DNA of 64,000 nt, taken from NCBI GenBank assembly GCA_964036295.1, contig OZ038466.1, positions 23,426,597-23,490,596 on the forward strand, in the 5' to 3' direction. How positions within the stretch are numbered: the first letter of the stretch is position 1; each line of letters starts with the position of its first letter. Both the position numbers and the translations under genes were made by a program. Shown here one piece after another: positions 26,091 through 37,356 of this stretch. Below the pieces are notes generated by a model that worked only from the letters and a program-made list of their open reading frames with translations, did not search any database and was not told the origin of the DNA. This stretch comes from Plumapathes pennacea (Eukaryota; Cnidaria; Anthozoa; Antipatharia; Myriopathidae).

Positions 26091-26329
26091 TATTCATATA
26101 CTAATTTATTATTTATATAGACACGAGTGTTTTACTGGAAAATATACCGCGCGTAAAATCCATACGAAACTACATCCGGGACCCGAGTGGCGTATTTTCC
26201 ATATCCTCACTAGTGAGGATATCGTTGGCATCATTTCCTGCTTTTGCGATGTAGCGCATGTATTCCTCATAATTGTTCTAAAATATGTGATAATGTGTTA
26301 TACTCCTATAATCAGGAATAATCAAGCAT

Positions 26330-27395
26330 AATACACCTTTACCTGACTACAGACATGAAGCCGGTGAAGCTGCCAGGTTTTTTTTGCTCGTAGTCGTTGT
26401 TGATCTTCATTTGGTGTAACTGGGTTTGTACCACATCTTTTAATATATATTGCAGTTAGTGTGTGTAATACAACTGGCTTTAGTGTAAGACAACCACTGT
26501 AACTAGTACTCAAACACCATCCCAAGACTCAAGTACACTGGCCAACTCTAATTATGTTACATATTACCGGCTTCCGTTTGCCTTCGTATCAAGACTGAAC
26601 CTGGTGAAGTGTTACAACACTGAACGAATCTAATGCAACAAACAATCAGTACAATGCAGTTCGTGCCAGGAAAGTCGACGGCTTTTACACTGACGCACAA
26701 TGCCGTCACTGTAAACAGTGCAGCTACGATTTTCTCCACGTATGAACACTGTTTTCAATTCGAATTCACAATCGAAGAGTCGCACATACTCCGACAAAAC
26801 ATGAGACCAGAAACAGAGTAGAAACACATCCGAAGGACAGAAAGCGTCAGCGAAAAAAGAGCGCCAAACCAATCAGCGTGTGCCATTTCTCGACCCCAAC
26901 AAACAAGTAAAAATCGGCTACCCCAAGACTTGGCTAAAGGCCAAGTAACAAGTGCCGTCTAGTGTTACATTCCTGTCTTAAAAAATTATACTTGCTGGAT
27001 TTAATAGTGGCCTCTGATCAGAAAGAAGCGTTTGAAGCCAAGCTGTCAAAATCGACGGTGCATGTAATTGAGATAAGTCAAGATAATTTCTTTTCTTTGC
27101 TGGCCGACCTTTTCACACCCAATCTCAAATGCAGATTCTCTCATGCGAATGGGGTTGTAATGATATTTTATACCTCAATAAGTGTCATTTGAGAAAGTTG
27201 CCAAAAACCAAGTTCTCTGTATTCTATGATATTTTCTGGTGAGAGCCTCAAAGAGAAAACTAAAGTTTGTCATTCGACTAAATTTCACTCACTGGTTTCC
27301 CTAGTACCCTTATCTCGTGTTCTCCCAACTTCCCGCGTGTTTATGTGAGGCTATTACATATATTTCTTAAAACGTGTTGAGGTTCAAACACTTAC
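26330..27395. other. Non-coding stretch before the minisatellites
   Basis: No recognisable gene is present. The short open frames on both strands overlap each other and match nothing I know. 27,126-27,275 (gattctctcatgcg to ctcaaagagaaaac) resembles the dispersed family also present near 35.0, 42.8, 48.9 and 51.3 kb. Confidence 0.5.
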
Positions 27396-28285
27396 CATCA
27401 CTGCACGGGAACGAATCAACACAGCACGGGAACGAATCATCACTGCACGGGAACGAATCATCACTGCACGGGAACGAATCATCACTGCACGGGAACGAAT
27501 CATCACTGCACGGGAACGAATCATCACTGCACGGGAACGAATCAACACAGCACGGGAACGAATCATCACAGCACGGGAACGAATCATCACTGCACGGGAA
27601 CGAATCATCACAGCACGGGAACGAATCATCACTGCACGGGAACGAATCATCACAGCACGGGAACGAATCATCACAGCACGGGAACGAATCATCACTGCAC
27701 GGGAACGAATCATCACTGCACGGGAACGAATCATCACAGCACGGGAACGAATCACCACTGCACGGGAACGAATCATCACAGCACGGGAACGAATCATCAC
27801 TGCACGGGAACGAATCATCACTGCACGGGAACGAATCATCACTGCACGGGAACGAATCATCACTGCACGGGAACGAATCATCACAGCACGGGAACGAATC
27901 ATCACAGCACGGGAACGAATCATCACTGCACGGGAACGAATCATCACTGCACGGGAACGAATCATCACTGCACGGGAACGAATCATCACTGCACGGGAAC
28001 GAATCATCACAGCACGGGAACGAATCATCACAGCACGGGAACGAATCATCACTGCACGGGAACGAATCATCACTGCACGGGAACGAATCATCACTGCACG
28101 GGAACGAATCATCACAGCACGGGAACGAATCATCACTGCACGGGAACGAATCATCACAGCACGGGAACGAATCATCACTGCACGGGAACGAATCATCACT
28201 GCACGGGAACGAATCATCACTGCACGGGAACGAATCATCACTGCACGGGAACGAATCATCACTGCACGGGAACGAATCAACACAG
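27396..28285. repeat. 21-bp minisatellite A (about 42 copies)
   Basis: The unit is catcactgcacgggaacgaa plus one t, 21 bp, with a few tca/aca and t/a variants. The period is a multiple of three, so frames stay open on both strands, but the plus-strand frame has no ATG start and no splice or promoter context. I treat it as a minisatellite, not a gene. Confidence 0.95.
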
Positions 28286-28313
28286 CACGGTGACCGCCGA
28301 GGCGGTCACCGTG
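28286..28313. repeat. Perfect 13-bp-arm hairpin at the junction of two minisatellites
   Basis: The arms are cacggtgaccgcc (28,286-28,298) and ggcggtcaccgtg (28,301-28,313), exactly complementary, with a 2-base loop (ga). It sits precisely between minisatellites A and B, where the repeat unit changes. Confidence 0.95.
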
Positions 28314-29121
28314 GTGAGAGACGATTCCATCATGGTGAGAGACGATTCCATCACGGTGAGAGACGATTCCATCACGGTGAGAGACGACTCCATCACGGTG
28401 AGAGACGATTCCATCACGGTGAGAGACGATTCCATCACGGTGAGAGACGATTCCATCACGGTGAGAGACGATTCCATCACGGTGAGAGACGACTCCATCA
28501 CGGTGAGAGACGATTCCATCACGGTGAGAGACGATTCCATCACGGTGAGAGGCGATTCCATCACGGTGAGAGACGACTCCATCACGGTGAGAGACGATTC
28601 CATCACGGTGAGAGACGACTCCATCACGGTGAGAGACGATTCCATCACGGTGAGAGACGACTCCATCACGGTGAGAGACGATTCCATCACGGTGAGAGAC
28701 GATTCCATCACGGTGAGAGGCGATTCCATCACGGTGAGAGACGACTCCATCACGGTGAGAGACGATTCCATCACGGTGAGAGACGACTCCATCACGGTGA
28801 GAGACGACTCCATCACGGTGAGAGACGATTCCATCACGGTGAGAGACGATTCCATCACGGTGAGAGACGATTCCATCACGGTGAGAGACGACTCCATCAC
28901 GGTGAGAGACGATTCCATCACGGTGAGAGACGATTCCATCACGGTGAGAGACGATTCCATCACGGTGAGAGACGATTCTATCACGGTGAGAGACGATTCC
29001 ATCACGGTGAGAGACGATTCCATCACGGTGAGAGACGATTCCATCACGGTGAGAGACGATTCCATCACGGTGAGAGGCGATTCCATCATGGTGAAAGACG
29101 ATTCCATCATGGTGAGAGACG
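28314..29121. repeat. 21-bp minisatellite B (about 38 copies)
   Basis: The unit is gagagacgattccatcacgg plus t, 21 bp. The main variant is gactcc for gattcc; gaggcg for gagacg is rarer. Read in reverse complement, unit A resembles unit B at about 13 of 21 positions, a weak hint that A and B are inverted relatives. Confidence 0.95.
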
Positions 29122-29431
29122 ATCACATCAGGGCGCGGGCGGTCACATCAGGGTGAGAGACGATCACATCAGGGCGTAAGGCGGTCAGAGCAGGGTGCGA
29201 GGCGGTCACATCAGGGTGTGAGACGGTCACATCAGGGTGTGAGACGGTCACATCAGGGTGAGGGACGGTCACATCAGGGTGCGAGGCTGTCACATCAGGG
29301 TGTGAGACGGTCACATCAGGGTGAAAGACGGTCACATCAGGATGAGAGACGGTCACAGCAGGGTGTGAGGCACCCACAGCAGGGTGTGAAGTGGCCACAG
29401 CAGGATGAGAGGCGGTCACAGCAGGGCGAGT
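29122..29431. repeat. 21-bp minisatellite C (about 14 copies, more diverged)
   Basis: The unit is close to gtgtgagacggtcacatcag plus g. It follows B without a gap and is similar to B at roughly 15 of 21 positions, with more variation between copies (catcag/cagcag, gtga/gcga/atga). It probably is an older drifted end of the B array. Confidence 0.9.
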
Positions 29432-29661
29432 AATCCTGGTCTTGGTCTTGACCTGCTGAGGGCGGACTGAGTTTTAAATTTTTTTATCTGGATCGAGAAT
29501 TGGCCTACGCTGATTGGTTGAGGTGTTGGTCAGTGACGCCCTTTTCTGCCATGAATACTGCCGTGAATAACAAATATGAATGACGTATTGAAAACAGTGA
29601 CACAATATGCAATAAAATTACATAAATGCACAACTGCAGTGTACTGCATGGTTTGCTCTGA

Positions 29662-29958
29662 TACATTTAAAATGTCAGAAAATCTGTCTTATGTTTGGTT
29701 TGTGCGTGTTACTGTCTTCAACTGTGACTGTTTCTGCCACCATAGCTTAGCTCACTGCCATGAAATGAAACCACTATTGAAAGATATGCTGTTGTTGTTT
29801 CACTGAAGTCGAGTCTAAGATAAACTTAGATCTGAGCCATGTCTGCAGCTGGATGCAAGCTAATCAGCTTACTCTGAAAATAAAGAAATCCAGATTTATG
29901 GTAATTATTGGTAGTAGTGCCCAGCTTAGAAAGGTAGACTCCATCATAATTTCTACTG
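29662..29958 (+). repeat. 297-bp direct repeat, left copy
   Basis: From acatttaaaatgtcag to ataatttctactg. It matches 32,071-32,367 over the same 297-bp length at high identity (about nine bases in ten by eye). The pair encloses the DIRS-like remnant, so the two may be the terminal repeats of that retroelement or a segmental duplication. Confidence 0.85.
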
Positions 29959-31560
29959 GAGATGGCTGGAGGTTGGCAGCTGGAGCCAGGGTGCAAAAAC
30001 GTGCAAGATTTTGGCAAGAGAGAGAATCAGCAATTGAGTTATTGACACCGGGTATGTGGACAACATTGATAGAGTAGTGGTGGGTGGCGGCATGTAGAAC
30101 TATCGACCAGACAAGATGCATTATAGCTGGAACCCAAGATGAGCCAGATTGCCATATGTAGATGACAGCCTGATTATTACAATGAAATACTAGCTTTCTG
30201 CATGACCAGGTGTGGCCCCAAGTAATGCATGCTAGCGCGATGGGGTAGAGCTTCCTTCACTGGATTGAATGGGCCTGGAGTGAGGACGGCCATGGGCCAG
30301 CCATCCAGCAGCCACAGTGATAGATTCCAAACCCTAAACCACCTGCAGCATTGGTGAAGAGCTCCATAGAAGGGGTAAAGGTCCATGCCAGGTCCGGGAT
30401 GAGGTAGTGGCCATTCCATGAAGGGAGGAATTCAATCCACCACTGCAGGTCCCAGCGAGCTTCCAGGTTGAGTGACAGGAAGTGGTGGAGTCTTGAGGCT
30501 TGCTGTGCTCAGGTCAATCAGTCGTCATAAAAATGTTCTGCCTAAGGGGACCACGTTAGAGGCAAAGTTCAGTTTGCCAATCAGGGAGAGGAGTTCCCTC
30601 TTCTGGCACTTCTTCCGGTTGGACCAAGCCAGCAGGGTGGAGTAGAGACCTTGGTACTTGTCTGGGGGAAGACTCACTTCCATGGTAAGTGAGTCAATTT
30701 GCAGGCCTAAAAATACTGGTTTTGCCAGTGGAGGCCGAGGAGCTCCCAATCCTGACAGTGCACCGGACAAAGACGAAAGGCATGTTTGATGTAAACCTGA
30801 GCCATAAGGAACCTCGTCCATGTTGGGCAACCATCTTAAGGGCTGCCTCAAAGGTTGTGTTGTGCAGTGTAAACTCCTCTTTGCTTAGGCTCATCTAAGT
30901 CCACCAACTTAAGGGTGTAATGTTTGGAACTGGCCTCGTGGGACCTGAGGTAGAGATTTGCAGGGAGAAGGTCATTGAAGTTGAAGTTGACATACTCACG
31001 TTTTAGTATCTTTTGGAGTGTTTTTTATTGAGGGAGTGCTGGGAGGCTGGCAGATTGTTGTGGGTTGTGGTCTGTGACCTGAGTGACCTCTGTGTTGACT
31101 AGAGCAGGGAAGGATGTGTGAAGCACTGACTGAGGATGGGCATTAAAGGGTGGATGAAGAGGGTCGATCGGAGGTGGAGGCAGAGTATTTGGCTGCTGCT
31201 GGGCCATGGAAATGGCAGGAGAGAGCAGCATGGGCTGCGACAGCAGTGTATTAAAAGTGGCAATTGTGCTAGAGATCAGGGCGCAGCGTTCTTGGAGTTG
31301 GGCTGGAGAGAATCCAGACGTGAGATTGGGAGATACCTGGGCTGTGGTGAAGGCATTTTGGGTAGGCTCTGGAGCGTTGAGGTGAGATTTGCTCTCAGAT
31401 GTGGACAGGTGATATTGGGCACACCTTAGCTCCAGCACCTCCTGAGAGAGTTTGCCCAGCTCTCCTTGAGTGAGTGCCAAGGGCTGGCATCACGTGATGA
31501 GTTACTCTTTTTGCCTGGGAAGGCTTTGACTTTGTGATTCGGGGCATTATGGACTGCAGA
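29959..31560 (-). mobile_element. Broken DIRS-like retroelement (gag-like, RT and RNase H remnants)
   Basis: Read on the minus strand. A Pro/Gln-rich frame at 31,025-31,480 is gag-like. At 30,694-30,894 there is an RT N-terminal piece (EEFTLHNTTFEAALKMV). At 30,525-30,851 there is an RT C-terminal piece (FLGLQIDS, SLIGKLNFASNVVPLGR). RNase H pieces follow, ending with HIPGVNNSIADSLS near 29,950-30,110. The GKLNFA...GR and IPG.NN.IADSLS motifs are characteristic of DIRS/Gypsy-type pol, the former closest to DIRS. The segment that should carry the YxDD catalytic site is missing between the two RT pieces, and several frameshifts and stops separate the parts, so the element is dead. I see no tyrosine recombinase gene, which an intact DIRS element would have. 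Confidence 0.75.
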
Positions 31561-31727
31561 CAAAATAACTGCACTACAGGATATAGCTGTGTGTGTATCA
31601 CCACACAAGCTGAACTAAAAGGACCAATGCATAAGTGATACAGAATGTATCAGGTTATAAAAGCATTCTAAACGTGTGCTGCAGAGATAAGGCTAATTAT
31701 GCTGTCAACAAGATATTGTAAAAAGTA

Positions 31728-31972
31728 GGGTCCGGTTTTTCAAAGCACGATAATTTAGGCTAATCCTGGACTAGGTGTAAACTTTCTTGTTATTTATAAG
31801 CCTGAAAATGTGAAGATTTTGTCCTGCAACAATTTCCTTCATACATATTCAGCTAAAACAAGCTTTTTAATTCATATTTGAACAAAACCCTTCATTTTAT
31901 CAGCAGAGAGGTCGTCAGAAAGAATTTCGTTAATCCTGGATTAGCTTAATTGGCTTTCGAAAAACCGGGCCC
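31728..31972. mobile_element. Small foldback transposon, 245 bp
   Basis: The left end gggtccggtttttcaaag pairs with the right end ctttcgaaaaaccgggccc. Further in, taatcctggacta pairs with a similar taatcctggatta. It is non-coding, and its ends resemble those of the element at 23,386. It lies between the 297-bp repeats that enclose the DIRS-like remnant, so it probably inserted later. Confidence 0.75.
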
Positions 31973-32070
31973 AGATGTGTTGATGGCAAGCTATGGCTAA
32001 TGCTAATAATATGTGAGAAAGCTGGTAACACAAGCTCAGGTTGTTAACTCAAGTTTACACTGAAGTGTAA

Positions 32071-32367
32071 ACATCCTTAAAATGTCAGAAAATCTGTCTT
32101 AAATTTGGTTTGTGCATTTTACGGCTTCAACTGTGACTGTTTCTGCCACCATAGCTTGGCTCACTGCCTTGAAATGAAACCACTATTAAAAGAAATGGTG
32201 TTGTTGTTTCACTGAAGTTGAGTCTAAAATAAACTTAGATTTGAGCTATGTCTGCAGTTGGACGTGAGCTAATCAGCTTACTCTGAAAATAAAGAAATCC
32301 AGATTTATGGTAATTATTGGTAGTAGTGCCCAGCTTAGTAAGGTAGACTCCATCATAATTTCTACTG
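32071..32367 (+). repeat. 297-bp direct repeat, right copy
   Basis: From acatccttaaaatgtcag to ataatttctactg, the partner of 29,662-29,958 at an offset of 2,409 bp. The sequences diverge immediately after ttctactg in both copies, which marks a sharp boundary. Confidence 0.85.
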
Positions 32368-32436
32368 ACAGAAAGCCTCTGGAGGAAGTTCAGTCTTTCC
32401 TATACCTGGGTATATACTATAGAACTGATATATTAT

Positions 32437-32556
32437 GAAAGTCAAATGTTGACATAGCAAGACTAAGGAACTGACTGTAGAGTCTAGCTTGCAATAAGCA
32501 AGCATGCCAGCTCTCTCAAAAATAAAAAAAGACTTTACTTATCTTTGTAACTGTTG
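32437..32556. repeat. Dispersed repeat, copy 1 (pair with 34,446)
   Basis: gaaagtcaaatgttgacat...agagtctagcttgcaataagcaagcatgcc...ctttactt recurs at 34,446-34,571 with small indels. There is no coding content. It contains the palindrome-like ttgcaataagcaagcatgc. Confidence 0.75.
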
Positions 32557-32960
32557 TCTTTTGCTTCTGGACTGGTGGATTTGAGCAATAATTCATCAAG
32601 TAGTTGTCCCCCTCTAAGAAAAACTAGACTGGCCTTGCCAGTGAGCTCGCGGCGTGAGTTGGGTCGAGACCAGAATATAAAATGGAAAGTAGGGGACAAG
32701 AGCGGAACTCCCAAGAGAGACTTCCAATTTCTCACCATAAAAATATCACACAGTATAGAGAACTTGGCTTTTGACACCTTGCTCTTTTGACACCTTGATT
32801 AAACTAAAAATTATTATTACAACACTCATACACTTGCTTCTTAAAGGTTGAGTGACCCTGCATCTTGAGAATGCGTGACATATCTTTTTATGCACAATCG
32901 ACTATGACAGTTTGACCTTGACTCATATTTCTAATCAGGGGCCACGATTAATCCAGCCTT

Positions 32961-33575
32961 CGCTTCACTACTTATGTGTTTTATTTTGTTAACTCAATAC
33001 GTTTCTTCTATCAGGCTTTCGAGTATTCGTGCTCTGTAACAAATATAAAATTGACAGCGAGGAATGTCACACGAGAGATGTTTACTATATTATTGCGCTT
33101 TTGTTCACAGTGTGTTCAGTCCATTTGTGACTGCAAACTCAGTCCTCAGAATTATTTCGGTGTATTTTTCATTTCTGGTATTCACTGACCATTGCGAAAC
33201 AAAGGCTACATGATCGAATGAAAGAAACACTTCAACAGGCAATGTACGATACGCAGAAGAATTTTATGAGGCAACAGATGTCATGTACAGAGTAAAGCAT
33301 AAAGCGTCATTGTTTTACGGCTAAAGCTCACCGTAGCTTTGGTTTCTGCTTTCGCCCTGTTATCTTCCCAAAAGTATTTCGTGTCGCCACAGAAAGTTTC
33401 GTCGGGACTAAATATTTATCGGCGACAGCGGTACCATCAAATGTTTGTTTACGGCTATTCTCAAAGCTAATGTGCCGTGAACGCGAGCCAAAATCTTTTC
33501 CTAAAATCCAGTTTATCCGTGCGCATTCCACAGAGCCAAATGGCGTTGAATTTGAATGGATGCAGTTTACTTTTT
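32961..33575 (+). repeat. 615-bp tandem duplication, first copy
   Basis: From cgcttcactacttatgtg to the start of the same motif at 33,576. It includes a short plus-strand frame (ATG at 32,976, 70 residues, ending in FGVFFISGIH) that is nearly unchanged in the second copy. Nothing in it resembles a known family. Confidence 0.9.
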
Positions 33576-34187
33576 CGCTTCACTACTTATGTGTTTTCTC
33601 TTATTAACTCAATACGTTTCTTTCTATCAGGCTTTCGAGTATTCGTGCTCTGTAACAAATATAAAATTGACAGCGAGGAATGTCACACGAGAGATGTTTA
33701 CTATATTATTGCGCTTTTGTTCACAGTGTGTTCAGTCCATTTGTGACTGCAAACTCAGTCCTCAGAATTATTTCGGTGTATTTTTCATTTCTGGTATTCA
33801 CTGACCATTGCGAAACAAAGGCTGCATGATCGAATGAAAGAAACACTTCAACAGGCAATGTACGATACGCAGAAGAATTTTATGAGGCAACAGATGTCAT
33901 GTACAGAGTAAAGCAGAAAGCGTCATTGTTTTACGGCTAAAGCTCACCGTAGCTTTGGTTTCTGCTTTCGCCTTGTTATCTTCCCAAAAGTATTTCTTGT
34001 CGCCACAGAAAGTTTCGTCGGGACTAAATATTTATCGGCGACAGCGGTACCATCAACTATTTGTTTACGGCTATTCTCAAAGCTTCCGCGGTGAACGCGA
34101 GCCAAAATCGTTCCCGAAAATCCAGTTTATCCGTGCGCATTCCACAGAGCCAAATGGTGTTGAGTTTGGATGGGATGCAGTTAACTT
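33576..34187 (+). repeat. 615-bp tandem duplication, second copy
   Basis: High identity to 32,961-33,575, with scattered substitutions (for example caaatg/caacta near 34,053). The short frame at 33,556-33,804 ends with the same run as in copy 1. Its start differs because it begins in the upstream junction. Conservation of the short frame probably reflects the young age of the duplication. Confidence 0.85.
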
Positions 34188-34445
34188 TTACACACAAGTA
34201 ACGAGCAATTCACTGGCCGCATCTCGAGTTGTTTAGCGAAGTCAATTACGTCATCGCCCAGCACGTGATAATATGAACCAATCACCGTGTGCTGATCCTC
34301 GACCCACAAAAAGGAAAAAAAATAAAATAAAAATCTCCATTTTTAAGCTCTCGTGGGCCCCAGGCCCCCGCGAGCAATAAAAGGATTGCACATCACTACT
34401 GAAAAGGCCCTTTGCAGCAGGGTGGTCACAATCATGCCCAAATTT

Positions 34446-34571
34446 GGAAGTCAAATGTTGACACAGCAAGACTGACAAACTTACTGATAGAGTCTAGCTT
34501 GCAATAAGCAAGCATGCCTCTCAAAAATTTAAAAAAAAACTACTTTACTTAAGTTATCTTTTGAATTGTTG
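34446..34571. repeat. Dispersed repeat, copy 2 (pair with 32,437)
   Basis: ggaagtcaaatgttgacaca...gagtctagcttgcaataagcaag...tactttacttaagttatc corresponds to 32,437-32,556. Both copies lie in the same orientation, one on each side of the 615-bp tandem duplication. Confidence 0.75.
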
Positions 34572-34823
34572 TGTTAATGCTTTTGGGCCAGGATTTGACT
34601 ACACAGTACATGGTGCTGTCTTTGTCTGTCTATGGCTGCATTTGCAATTTTTTCAAACGAACTACTGTGTCGGACTTGCAAGTGGCTCCAGAAATCTAAA
34701 TAAATGTATGGTGACAATAGATGCATAATTACATCCAGCTGGGACTCTTTAGTGTGACCACCCATACATATTTTTTGCAGGAATGTCTGTAATCAGATGC
34801 AGAATACACTCTTTTGGGTATGG

Positions 34824-34955
34824 ATTCCCAGCTTTTTGGGAATTCCTAGGAATTCCTGGGAATTCCTAGGAATTCTCAGCTCTTCCCAGCTATGCAAATT
34901 GTGTTTGCAGAGCAGGCTTGGAAGTCTTGGGAATTCCTGGGAATTCCCAACTCTT
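34824..34955. repeat. Cluster of GGAATTCC palindromes
   Basis: ggaattcctaggaattcc-type palindromic decamers follow each other, several written gggaattcctggg or gggaattccc, and the flanking phrase agctatgcaaattgtgttt recurs as aactatacaaattatattt. A second cluster lies at 38,136-38,445. It looks like a degenerate short-unit tandem repeat. Confidence 0.8.
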
Positions 34956-34977
34956 CTCAACTATACAAATTATATTT

Positions 34978-35146
34978 TTTGTGGAAGCTTGGAAGAGAGA
35001 GATGTGGAGAGAATTAATACTCCAATCAGCTACCCATACAGCAAGCTATCTAAAGCTAACTTCTCCATACTGTAATGATAGGGATATTTATGTCTTTAGT
35101 GAGAAATTAATTGGAGTGGATCACTCTTGGGAGTGAATGGGGTTAA
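34978..35146 (+). repeat. Dispersed short repeat family, copy near 35.0 kb
   Basis: From gtggaagcttggaag through gagagaattaatactcc, ccatactgtaatgat and gatcactcttgggagtgaa to ggggttaa. A second clear copy is at 42,712-42,894; reversed or more diverged copies are near 48,806-49,000, 51,199-51,345 and 27,126-27,275. No open frame is kept among copies. It may be a SINE-like or MITE-like family. Confidence 0.7.
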
Positions 35147-35182
35147 AATTCACCAGCTCCCACCATATAAATTTTAACCATA

Positions 35183-37356
35183 CCCGTACGAAAATGTTTG
35201 GCCTGACAAGAGCCAAAATCCGGCCAGACATTTGAGCATAACAGGAGCATGACACGAGCCAAACAAGAGCCTAACAAGGAGAGCCTGACACGAGCGTTAA
35301 CTAGCATGACATTAGCCTGACAATTGAGCCTGAAACGAGCGTTAACTAGCATGACATTAGCCTGACAAATGAAACCGAACATGGGCCTGACACGAGCCTA
35401 ACATGTCCGGCTGAATTCAGGCCTGATTCAGGCCCGACAAGAAACATTAAACCATTGGGTATTTTTGTTTCAATCACCACTCTTGATGAGTATCCTGCTT
35501 TGTGGCGACAGACGACATCAATATTGGTATGTTAACTATTTCTTGCTTTTTATCGCGCGTTCCGTACGTCAGGGCGCTAATTACCGCGTATGCATGCCTA
35601 TTTTTCTTGGCCGTGAATATATCTGCATTTATCCAGCTGTAGTATTTAGCCAGTTCCTTCACCGATTCCGTCATCGATGACAATGGACAAATTGCACATG
35701 GTATCAAAGTGGGCAGTCGGGTAATTATAACTTTCGCAACGTTTTGCCAACTTGATCTGCAAATAGTTCCAACTTAGCTTTTTTGTCCCAAAAATTTTCA
35801 AAACGTCAATTTAATGAGTATATACATTTCACTCTGAGGTGCTCATTGTCACAAATTTACAGCATTCTCATCCTAGCTAAGTTCTGGCGGTGACCCTCGG
35901 GAAAGAAAGTGTCTGGAACTGGAACTGTCCGCTTACGAGAATGTGTACTAAATAAAGAGTTTGACTGAGCTAGTTTCAAACAGGCGTTTTGTGAAGCCGT
36001 CCGTAATCAAGGGCTTCGACTGTAATCATTCACACACTGCTAACACACTGGATACGACATAATCTCGAAAACTGCAACTTACCCTTTCCTGCGATGGTAT
36101 AAGCACAGCAGCTATGCGTCTCTCCTTTTGGCCACCCTGGTGCCAATCGACCTCTAGAAAAATACCTCTCCCTAATGGGTTCAAAAGGTCCTTGCAGCTT
36201 ACACGTACTTGTCCTTTGGTAGAACACTGACACTGCATTGTCGCTCGCAAAATACAAGCACACATACGTGGCTATATATGTAGGACGTACTCAAACAAAC
36301 TGATAACTCTGAAGATCTCATAATTTACCGGACTGCCGTTGCTCGCCGGTTTGAATTAACTTCAGGTTAAAAATGGGCGCCAAGTATGCAGGTCCTTCAG
36401 TCAGCCAATAAGGATCAGGTATTGTAAAGGCTAAAATGAAAGACCACTTTGTATGGGGTGTAATATTACAGCTCGCCTGCGGTTTTGTCTGAGACAATTG
36501 ACGTAGTCTGTTCCATGCTGATCTTTGCCGATAAACATGTGCTGCAGTTAGTGGCCATTTATTTGCATGTTTTCCAAGTAACTCCTGCATTTTCCTGCTT
36601 AGTTAAAAGGGGAAAACAATTGCGTAGAATCCCTCTGGGAGATTTTAAAAGTGGCTGTTCAAAAGAGCGTCCGACGCGGCATTGAAGTTTACGATCACGG
36701 GCAGTTCTTCTTTAGTAAGATAAGCGGATTTGTTTTGAAATTATAGAAATATCAAATACTTACGTGCTAAAACAGAGAAAGTCACATGGAGTGCACGCAG
36801 CAAAACAACTCCCGGGGTATTTTCGATCCCGGACGGCCACGGCTAATTATCCCGTACACAACATAAACAAATCTTGTATTTTTCCTCCTGATATGAGTCA
36901 GGTAAATTATATCATGTGTTTGTAATTCTTTATAACTATGCCAAATACTCTTGCACGCAAACTAGTTTTGCAAAAAGCATGCATAAGTGCAGTCGGTGTG
37001 TTGTTCATATAATCATACTTACTCCATTTTCATCGCTAAAATGAACAACCACGCTCGCGGAATGTCCTGTAAAGCTCATGTTAGGCTCGTGTTAGGCCCT
37101 TGTTAGGCTGCAAGATTTAGGTTTGCGCTCGCTACAAGACTCTTGCAGCTGTCAGGCTCTTGTCAGGCTCTGTGTTATGCTCTTTTCCGGCCAGACAAGA
37201 CACTAACAACAACCATACATTTGTCCGGCTCGTCTCACTTCAGCCTGACAAAATTTTGTCAGGTTCATGTTAGGCTCTGTTTCGGCTCTACGGGCCGTTG
37301 TACGGCCTGATTCAGGCCGGATTCAGGCTCTGTCAGGTTAGACATTTTCGTACGGG
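35183..37356. mobile_element. 2.17-kb foldback DNA transposon with TA target duplication
   Basis: Both ends read cccgtacgaaaatgt inward (35,183 onward and the complement ending at 37,356) and both are flanked by TA (35,181-35,182 and 37,357-37,358). Several hundred bases inside each end are built of short variants of gcctgacacgagccta and its complement (to about 35,440 on the left, from about 37,050 on the right). The ends are therefore long composite inverted repeats. The middle holds short frames, for example minus-strand 36,030-36,265 and 36,318-36,590, but no recognisable transposase or DDE triad. A TA duplication fits the Tc1/mariner-pogo group or other TA-targeting families; the element is non-autonomous. 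Confidence 0.85.

Noticed and set aside
27374-29179. A 601-codon repeat protein on the plus strand and a 580-codon one on the minus strand
   Set aside because: Both frames are open only because the 21-bp units are multiples of three. The plus frame starts at GTG with no ATG, and no splice or promoter context exists.
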